A stretch of 64,000 nt of DNA, from assembly GCF_002222655.1 (NCBI RefSeq), contig NZ_CP022423.1, positions 1,302,001 through 1,366,000 on the forward strand. Direction: 5' to 3'. Source of the DNA: Vitreoscilla filiformis. Its GTDB lineage: Bacteria > Pseudomonadota > Gammaproteobacteria > Burkholderiales > Burkholderiaceae_C. Positions 58,305-64,000 of the stretch are shown piece after piece (positions within the stretch are counted from its first letter, which is position 1; each line of letters opens with the position of its first letter). The notes beneath the pieces are model-generated. The model made no database searches, was not told the origin of the DNA, and saw nothing but the letters and a program-made list of their open reading frames with translations. The translations under genes were made by a program, and so were the position numbers.

Positions 58305-59279
58305 TCAGCAGTTCCAGGCCATGCTGAGTTTGCGCCGGTAGCTGTCCAGCACCGGATCGTTGGGCGTGACGGCGAGTTTGCCCGCCAGTTCCAGCGTCGG
58401 CTTGCCGCCGGTGGCATCGGCGCTGGGCTTGGGGGCGGGCTTGGTCATCAGATCCAAGATGGCCACGTAGGTTTTGCGGGCGGCTTCTTGGTTCCACGTC
58501 TTGTCGCGCATGAGGATTTCCAGCAGCTCGTCCATGGCCTCGGTGAGTTTGCCGGCGGCGAAGCGCTTTTGCGCCAGTTCGAAGCGTGCAGCAAAGTCCC
58601 GGCGGTTGGCGGCGATGGCGGCGCTCAATGCCTCGTCGCTGCGCGCCACCAGGTTGGCTTCGGCGGCTTCGATCCAGCGCTCGATGGTGGTGAAACGGCT
58701 GTCCGCCAGCGCCCGGTGTGCGACTTGATCGAACGCCCCACGGGCTTGCACCACCCGCGCCGGCTCGGTGCGCGACAGGCCCAGCAACACCTTGAAGTAA
58801 TCGAGCCAGGCGGTGTCGTTGGTGGGGTCGGCTTCGGCGGCGGCGGCGAGTTTGTCCACCAAGTCGTGGATGTCCGACGGGCCCGAGGGCGGGGCGTGTT
58901 CGGCCACTTCCTCTTCGGCGGGGGCCTCGTCGATTGGGGCTGCATCGGCCAGGTGCTTGGCGAGGAATTCGCGGATTTGCGCTTCAGGGATCGCCCCCAC
59001 GAAGCCATCCACAGGTTGCCCTTGCGCGAACATCACGCAGAACGGGATCGAGCGCACGCCGAACATTTGGCTGAGTTGGCCGGCGATCTCAGGTTGTTCG
59101 TCGCTGTTGAGCTTGGCCAGCACGAACGCGCCAGCGTATTCGGTCTCCAGCTTTTCCAGCACCGGGCCCAGGCTCTTGCAGGGGCCGCACCAGGGCGCCC
59201 AGATGTCGAGCAGCACCGGTTGGTGCATGGAGGCTTCGATCAGCTCGGTTTGCAGGTTTTCCAGGGTGATGTCGATCAT
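58305..59279 (-). CDS. CnoX/YbbN-like thioredoxin with TPR tail
   Basis: Thioredoxin-fold protein, 324 residues. The N-terminal domain (1-110) carries a complete redox site APWCGPCK (Cys31, Cys34) and the cis-Pro in RSIPFC. The C-terminal part (about 130-324) is a TPR-like helical domain ending in LDSYRRKLSMAWNC, as in E. coli CnoX (YbbN), a chaperedoxin that protects unfolded proteins from oxidation. E. coli CnoX has only one active-site Cys; here both are present. Convergent with the TPR-like gene and divergent from purE. Confidence 0.88.
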   Translation of the reverse strand: MIDITLENLQTELIEASMHQPVLLDIWAPWCGPCKSLGPVLEKLETEYAGAFVLAKLNSDEQPEIAGQLSQMFGVRSIPFCVMFAQGQPVDGFVGAIPEAQIREFLAKHLADAAPIDEAPAEEEVAEHAPPSGPSDIHDLVDKLAAAAEADPTNDTAWLDYFKVLLGLSRTEPARVVQARGAFDQVAHRALADSRFTTIERWIEAAEANLVARSDEALSAAIAANRRDFAARFELAQKRFAAGKLTEAMDELLEILMRDKTWNQEAARKTYVAILDLMTKPAPKPSADATGGKPTLELAGKLAVTPNDPVLDSYRRKLSMAWNC

Positions 59280-59367
59280 GATGGCTTGCGGGAGAAGAAA
59301 TCGGGGGCGCAGCGGGCCGGAAACAAGCGCAGCCTAAAATCGCGGGTTTTGTCAGGAGCTTCTAGCC

Positions 59368-59865
59368 GTGAACAGCGCCTCGCCCGTGGTGGGCATCGTC
59401 ATGGGTTCGTCCAGTGACTGGGACACCATGAAGGCCGCCGCCCAGATTCTCGCCGAGTTCGGCGTCCCCTATGAAGCGCGTGTGGTCTCGGCCCATCGGA
59501 TGCCCGATGACATGTTTGCCTATGCCGACAGCGCACAAAGCCGGGGGCTGGTGGCCATCATCGCGGGTGCGGGCGGTGCCGCGCACCTGCCCGGCATGCT
59601 GGCCGCCAAGACCGTCGTGCCCGTGCTGGGTGTGCCGGTGGCCAGCCGTCATCTGCAAGGGGTGGACTCGCTGCACTCGATTGTGCAAATGCCCAAGGGC
59701 ATCCCGGTGGCGACCTTCGCCATCGGCAACGCCGGAGCCGCCAACGCGGCGCTGTTCGCCGTGGCCATGCTGGCCACCGGCAACGATGCGCTGCGCACCC
59801 AACTCGAAGCCTTCCGCACGCGCCAAACGGCAGCGGCCCGGGCGATGACCCAGGATTTGAAATGA
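59368..59865 (+). CDS. purE: N5-CAIR mutase
   Basis: PurE class I, 165 residues, converting N5-CAIR to CAIR in purine synthesis. [28 protein letters not shown] and [12 protein letters not shown] are the active-site motifs, including the conserved His. Starts at GTG 59368 with GAGCTTCTAGCC upstream. Its end overlaps purK by four bases (ATGA). Confidence 0.97.
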   Translation: MNSASPVVGIVMGSSSDWDTMKAAAQILAEFGVPYEARVVSAHRMPDDMFAYADSAQSRGLVAIIAGAGGAAHLPGMLAAKTVVPVLGVPVASRHLQGVDSLHSIVQMPKGIPVATFAIGNAGAANAALFAVAMLATGNDALRTQLEAFRTRQTAAARAMTQDLK

Positions 59866-61052
59866 GCGTCGCACCTCGTCTGCTGTTGCCCGGGCACGCC
59901 ACGCTCGGGGTGATGGGGGGGGGCCAACTGGGCCGCATGTTCGTTCACGCAGCCCAAGCCATGGGGTATCGCACGGCGGTGCTCGATCCGGATTCGGCCA
60001 GCCCGGCGGGGTTGGTGTCGCACCAGCATGTGCGCACCGCCTATGCGGATGCGGACGGCTTGGCCGCGTTGATCGAGTCGGCTGACGCCATCACCACTGA
60101 GTTCGAAAACGTGCCTGCCGTGGCCTTGCGAGCGCTGGCCGAGCGCCGTCCGGTGGCCCCGTCGGGGGACGTGGTGGCCATTTGCCAAGACCGTGCAGCA
60201 GAAAAAGCCCACTTCGTGGCGGCTGGCGTGGCGTGCGCGCCCTATGCCGTGATCGAGACCGCTGAACAGCTCGCTGCCGTGCCGGACGCGCTGCTGCCCG
60301 GCATCCTCAAAACCGCCCGCCTGGGTTATGACGGCAAAGGCCAAATTGGCGTGGCCACACGCGAAGAGCTGATCGCTGCGTGGGCGCTGCTGGGTCAGGT
60401 GCCGTGTGTGCTGGAGCAGCGCTTGGCGTTGCACTTGGAGCTGAGTGTCATCGTGGCGCGTGGTGCCGATGGGGCGCTGGTGAACTTCCCGGTGCAGCAA
60501 AACCTGCACCGCGACGGCATTTTGGCGGTGACCCAAGTGCCTGCCCCCGATGTCAGCCCCGCGCTGGCGGAGGAGGCGGCGCGTTGTGCGGGCCAGATCG
60601 CAGCGCAGATGGGCTACGTTGGGGTGTTGTGCGTGGAGTTTTTTGTGGTGCGCACCGAGTCGGGTTTGCGCCTGGTGGCCAACGAAATGGCCCCGCGCCC
60701 GCACAACTCGGGCCACTACACCATCGATGCGTGCGACGTGTCGCAGTTCGAATTGCAAGTGCGCACGCTGACCGCACTGCCGCTGGTGGCACCGCGCCTG
60801 CATTCACCGTGTGTCATGCTGAACCTGTTGGGGGACTTGTGGTTTGACGCCGAAGGGCGCGAGCGCACACCCTGCTGGGATGCGGTGTTGGCCCTGCCCG
60901 GCACCCACCTGCATCTGTATGGCAAGGCCAGCGCCCGCCCGGGGCGCAAAATGGGCCACCTGACCCTGACGGGTGCCAGCTTGGCCACTGTGCGGGCCAC
61001 GGCGTTGCGGGTGTGCAGCTTGCTGGGCCTGCCCAGCGACGGGTTGGTTTGA
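59862..61052 (+). CDS. purK: N5-carboxyaminoimidazole ribonucleotide synthase
   Basis: ATP-grasp enzyme, 396 residues, carboxylating AIR ahead of Pur[39 protein letters not shown] and [14 protein letters not shown] are family motifs. It overlaps purE at its start and the Sua5 gene at its end (TGATG), so the three genes are translationally coupled. Confidence 0.97.
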   Translation: MSVAPRLLLPGHATLGVMGGGQLGRMFVHAAQAMGYRTAVLDPDSASPAGLVSHQHVRTAYADADGLAALIESADAITTEFENVPAVALRALAERRPVAPSGDVVAICQDRAAEKAHFVAAGVACAPYAVIETAEQLAAVPDALLPGILKTARLGYDGKGQIGVATREELIAAWALLGQVPCVLEQRLALHLELSVIVARGADGALVNFPVQQNLHRDGILAVTQVPAPDVSPALAEEAARCAGQIAAQMGYVGVLCVEFFVVRTESGLRLVANEMAPRPHNSGHYTIDACDVSQFELQVRTLTALPLVAPRLHSPCVMLNLLGDLWFDAEGRERTPCWDAVLALPGTHLHLYGKASARPGRKMGHLTLTGASLATVRATALRVCSLLGLPSDGLV

Positions 61053-62017
61053 TGCGCTGCCCCTCGCTGCAAGCCGCCGCCCAGCGTCTGGCGCAGGGGG
61101 CGTTGTTGGCCTTTCCAACAGAAACCGTGTACGGCCTGGGTGCCCGGGCCGATGACGATGCAGCGGTGGCGCGCATCTTCGAAGCCAAGGGCCGGCCCGC
61201 CGATCACCCGCTGATCGTGCATGTGGCGGACATCGCTGGGGCGCGTCAGTTTGCAGCCGACTGGCCGGAATCCGCCCAGCGATTGGCCCAAGCTTTTTGG
61301 CCCGGGCCGGTGACGGTGATCGTGCCGCGCCAGCCGGGCGTGGCCACGGCGGCGGCTGGGGGGCAATCCACGGTCGGCCTGCGCTGCCCGGCGCACGACG
61401 TGGCCTTGGCCTTGTTGAAAGAGGCCGCTCAACTGGGCGTGCCCGGTGTGGCTGGCCCGAGTGCCAACCGGTTTGGCCGCGTCAGCCCGACCACGGCGGC
61501 CCACGTCGAAGCCGAATTTGGCGAGGCGGTGCCGGTGTTGGACGGGGGCGCGTGCCAAGTCGGCATCGAATCGACCATCATCGATTGCAGCCGCGAGCGG
61601 CCCGTGCTGTTGCGCCCAGGGGTGTTGGCGCGTGAAGCGTTGGAAACCGTGCTGGGCCAGCCTTTGGGCGAACGCGACGCCGCCGCGCCACGCGCATCGG
61701 GCACCTTGGCCTCGCACTATGCCCCGACGGCGCGGGTGCGTTTGCTTTCGCCGGCGCAGTTGCGTGCGGCGTGGGCCGATCCGTCCATCCCGCCGGGGGC
61801 GGTGGCGTTGTATGTGCGTACGGTGGCTGTCCCCGATGCCGTCGCCACCTGGCCGGTGTTGCACATGCCCGAAGCCGCCGACGCCGCCGCACACGACTTG
61901 TTCGCGGCCCTGCGTACGCTGGACGCCTGCGGCGCCCAGCAGATTTGGATCGAGAGCCCGCCCGACGAGCCCGCATGGGAAGGCGTGCGCGATCGCCTAC
62001 AACGAGCCGCCGCCTGA
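61052..62017 (+). CDS. Threonylcarbamoyl-AMP synthase, Sua5 type
   Basis: Makes threonylcarbamoyl-AMP for t6A37 tRNA modification, 321 residues. The YrdC/TsaC domain (about 1-195) contains GALLAFPTETVYGLGA and AKGRPADHPLIVHV, with GPSANRFGRVSPTTA. The extra C-terminal Sua5 domain is present (HYAPTARVRLLSP onward), so it is Sua5-type rather than short TsaC. ATG 61052 overlaps the purK stop; the frame to 61013 is inside purK. Confidence 0.95.
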   Translation: MRCPSLQAAAQRLAQGALLAFPTETVYGLGARADDDAAVARIFEAKGRPADHPLIVHVADIAGARQFAADWPESAQRLAQAFWPGPVTVIVPRQPGVATAAAGGQSTVGLRCPAHDVALALLKEAAQLGVPGVAGPSANRFGRVSPTTAAHVEAEFGEAVPVLDGGACQVGIESTIIDCSRERPVLLRPGVLAREALETVLGQPLGERDAAAPRASGTLASHYAPTARVRLLSPAQLRAAWADPSIPPGAVALYVRTVAVPDAVATWPVLHMPEAADAAAHDLFAALRTLDACGAQQIWIESPPDEPAWEGVRDRLQRAAA

Positions 62018-62077
62018 CTGGGGCGCTGGCACTTTTTTCGTGACACTGTCCGCCTTGTCCGCTTGGAGCATTCCGCC

Positions 62078-63118
62078 ATGACTGCCTTTCGTCCGTCTTC
62101 TTTCGCCACCCGCCCTGGGCGCTGGCTGCGTGCCACCTTGGCCAGCGTGACGCTGGCGGGGGCCTTGGTGGGCTGCGGGGGCAGTGTGTCCACGGCCGAG
62201 CCCTTTCAAGCCGGGCGCTTGATCGTGTTCGGCGACGAGTTGAGTTTGATGGTGGACAGCGACGGCAAGGGCAATGCCCGCCACTACGGCATCAATGCGC
62301 TGGACAGCACCGACAGCAGCGGCAGCACCGTGGCATGTGGCACTGCCAACCACCGGATTTGGGTGCAGTACCTGGCGTCGCTGTATGGTTTGACGTTTGC
62401 GGAGTGCAACCCGAACGGCATTGACGATTCGGCCATCCTGGCCCTTTCTCGGGCCAGTTACGGGGCCACGGCAGCCGATCTCAAAGCCCAGGTGTTGGGG
62501 TTTGAGGAGGACTTGCAAGGCGGCTTCAACGAGACCGATCTGGTCAGCGTTTTGGTGGGGCTGCACGATGTCTTGCAGGTTTACCACGACACCACCTATG
62601 CCACCATGGCCGATAAAGAGGCCGAAATCTATGCACGCGGCAAAGTGGTGGCGCAGATGATCAAGCGCATGGCCGGCAACGGCACGCGGGTGCTGGTCAG
62701 CTTGGTGATGGATGTGGGCCTGACGCCGTATGCCCAAGCCCTGGGCACGACGGAGGCGGGCCATCTGACGGCGCTGTCTGATCAGTTCAACCTGGGTTTG
62801 CGGCAGAACATGAGCAACGATGGCACCCACATCGGGCTGGTGGAGTTGAATTCTGTGGTGCGGACTTACCACAACAATGCAACGCTGAATCACACCGAAC
62901 TGGCGTGTGATGAAGACCACCGCAACACCGACAGCTACGCGGGCGGCACGCGCACCACCACGGGCAACCTGCTCAACTGCACCACGGCCACCCTGGTGAG
63001 CGGCGACACCGACCCGGCCACCACCTACCTGTGGGCCGATGCGTTGCATCCGAACGCCTACTTGATTCAGCGCTATCTGGGCCAGTTGGCGCAGACCCGC
63101 GCCAGCGACAACTTCTGA
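62078..63118 (+). CDS. SGNH-fold lipoprotein with Ser-to-Glu at catalytic site
   Basis: Predicted lipoprotein, 346 residues. The signal ends in lipobox LVGC with Cys33. An SGNH/GDSL-hydrolase fold follows, starting LIVFGDEL at 48-55. The canonical FGDSL Ser is Glu54 here. The late DALHPN block keeps the Asp and His of the catalytic dyad, and GLHDV resembles the block III Gly-x-Asn/Asp region. The Ser loss suggests no esterase activity or a changed function. GGAG ten bases before ATG 62078 supports the start over TTG 62063. Confidence 0.8.
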   Translation: MTAFRPSSFATRPGRWLRATLASVTLAGALVGCGGSVSTAEPFQAGRLIVFGDELSLMVDSDGKGNARHYGINALDSTDSSGSTVACGTANHRIWVQYLASLYGLTFAECNPNGIDDSAILALSRASYGATAADLKAQVLGFEEDLQGGFNETDLVSVLVGLHDVLQVYHDTTYATMADKEAEIYARGKVVAQMIKRMAGNGTRVLVSLVMDVGLTPYAQALGTTEAGHLTALSDQFNLGLRQNMSNDGTHIGLVELNSVVRTYHNNATLNHTELACDEDHRNTDSYAGGTRTTTGNLLNCTTATLVSGDTDPATTYLWADALHPNAYLIQRYLGQLAQTRASDNF

Positions 63119-63411
63119 TCACAGCAGGCGAGGATGACGGCGGCGGCGCCAGTCCTCGTACAGCTTGGTGCCGAGGATAGAGCCCGCCAGCGGCAGGGTG
63201 ATGGCGTTGGCGATCACCAAGGCCCACAGTCCCGTTGGCTCCAGCCGTAGAGCAGCCATAGCAGCACCCCGAGGGTCAGGGCGCCGTAGGTGCTGGCCGA
63301 AATGCCGTCTACCTGGCGTGTGCGCAGGGTCAGCCAAGCTTGTGGCACGAAAGCCAAGGTGGTGAGGGCGGCGGCTGGGTAGCCGAGCCAGTGCAGTAAT
63401 TCATTGGACAT
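63119..63411 (-). pseudogene. SemiSWEET-type transporter, broken by one frameshift
   Basis: Reading from ATG 63411 gives MSNELLHWLGYPAAALTTLAF and on to LLWLLYGW, a MtN3/SemiSWEET first part that then runs into a stop at 63214. The other frame continues with EPTGLWALVIANAITLPLAGS and ends at 63119-63121. Joining the frames at about 63241/63242 (one base missing in a G-rich spot) restores a 97-residue, three-helix protein of normal family length. Such proteins form homodimeric sugar transporters. It may be a pseudogene or a sequencing error. Ribosome site GGAAAG precedes the ATG. Confidence 0.75.
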
Positions 63412-63431
63412 ACAGCTTGCTTTCCAAAATC

Positions 63432-64000
63432 TTAATTTTTTGGAGCTTGGATTGTCCAATCAATCAGCGCGTCAAACACACGGCGCGCTGCGAAAGCTTG
63501 AGGGTGTGAGGCCATCGCCACCAGCACATGGTGGTGGCCTTGCGTGTCCAGCACATAACCGGCCACGCCGCTGGCGTCGCGCAGGGTGCCGGTTTTGAGG
63601 TGCGCCTGGCCCGGGCGAGCGCGTGACTGGCGCAGCGTGCCATCCACCCCCGCGATCGGCAGCGAGGCCATCAACTCCGGCATCACGGGGCTGTGAAAAG
63701 CGTCGTGCAGCAGGCGGGCCAGCCACAACGGCGTGCAGCGGGCTTGGCGGGACAGGCCAGAACCGTTGTCCAACGTCCACGGCCCATCTTGCTCGGGCGG
63801 GCCCAGGCGGGTGCGCACCCAATCGGTCACCACGGTTCGAGCTTGCGCGAGGGTCACGCCACGCGCCCCGGGCTGGGCCTGCGCTGCCAGCGTGAGGAAC
63901 ACTTGTTCGGCCATGACGTTGTTGCTGCTTTTGTTCATGTCCTGCACCACCTGGCTCAGTGGCGGGGAGACATGTTCGACCAGAGGCTGATAACGGCTGA
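63432..64000 (-). CDS. dacB: PBP4-type D-alanyl-D-alanine carboxypeptidase, N-terminus cut
   Basis: C-terminal part of PBP4, a periplasmic class C penicillin-binding protein trimming peptidoglycan crosslinks. The second motif SNN (in NKSSNNVMAEQVF) and the third motif KTG (in HLKTGTLRDASGVAGYVL) are present, and the protein ends QAPKN. The frame remains open to the right edge (upstream residues SRYQPLVEHVSPPLSQVV), so the first motif SxxK and the N-terminus lie outside. It is followed by the broken SemiSWEET gene on the same strand after 20 bp. Confidence 0.92.
   Translation of the reverse strand, partial: SRYQPLVEHVSPPLSQVVQDMNKSSNNVMAEQVFLTLAAQAQPGARGVTLAQARTVVTDWVRTRLGPPEQDGPWTLDNGSGLSRQARCTPLWLARLLHDAFHSPVMPELMASLPIAGVDGTLRQSRARPGQAHLKTGTLRDASGVAGYVLDTQGHHHVLVAMASHPQAFAARRVFDALIDWTIQAPKN

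Overview
The window reads as a chromosomal segment of a high-GC betaproteobacterium, most likely order Burkholderiales (Comamonadaceae or the Leptothrix/Sphaerotilus/Vitreoscilla filiformis neighbourhood). The grounds are the order of the str, S10, spc and alpha ribosomal blocks, a DUF1631 protein, the smg-dprA-LysM-def-fmt order, and the run pgk, maeB, pyk, fba, purC, purE, purK. The genus is a guess. Most of the window is core genome. I see no CRISPR array, prophage or insertion sequence, and the only RNA gene is one initiator tRNA.

Region 1 (1-6.35 kb): the 5' part of tldD and a divergent aromatic/aspartate aminotransferase, followed by a redox operon. That operon encodes a Sphaeroides-heme-protein-type monoheme cytochrome (SHP), a diheme cytochrome c (DHC), a cytochrome b561, and a QseBC-like response regulator and kinase. 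The proposed electron path is membrane cytochrome b to DHC to SHP. A PmrA/QseB-type direct repeat lies upstream of the SHP gene, and an unannotated 58-residue membrane protein is divergently encoded from the same region.

Region 2 (6.3-14 kb): mixed accessory and housekeeping genes. They are a LysR regulator divergent from two small tandem paralogs, a family 4 glycosyltransferase coupled to an amidase, rsmE, two hypothetical genes and an acyl-CoA synthetase (fadD).

Region 3 (14.1-34.4 kb): rpsL-rpsG-fusA-tuf-rpsJ, then rplC to rpsQ, a peroxiredoxin, rplN to secY-infA-rpmJ, and rpsM-rpsK-rpsD-rpoA-rplQ. The block is cut by promoters, hairpins and terminators at unusual places. Structured leaders precede rplC, rplN and rpsD, and intrinsic-terminator-like hairpins follow tuf, rpsQ and rpsD. 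This is the most promising part for undescribed cis-regulation.

Region 4 (34.4-48.9 kb): dsbD, initiator tRNA-fMet, yajC-secD-secF, a DUF1631 protein, smg and dprA, a LysM protein, def-fmt, htpX and azlC-azlD.

Region 5 (49-64 kb): pgk, a long mobile-type inverted repeat, maeB, pyk and fba. These are followed by purC, purE and purK interspersed with hypothetical genes and a CnoX-like thioredoxin, then a Sua5-type threonylcarbamoyl-AMP synthase, a lipoprotein of the SGNH fold whose catalytic Ser position is Glu, a SemiSWEET transporter gene broken by one frameshift, and the 3' part of dacB.
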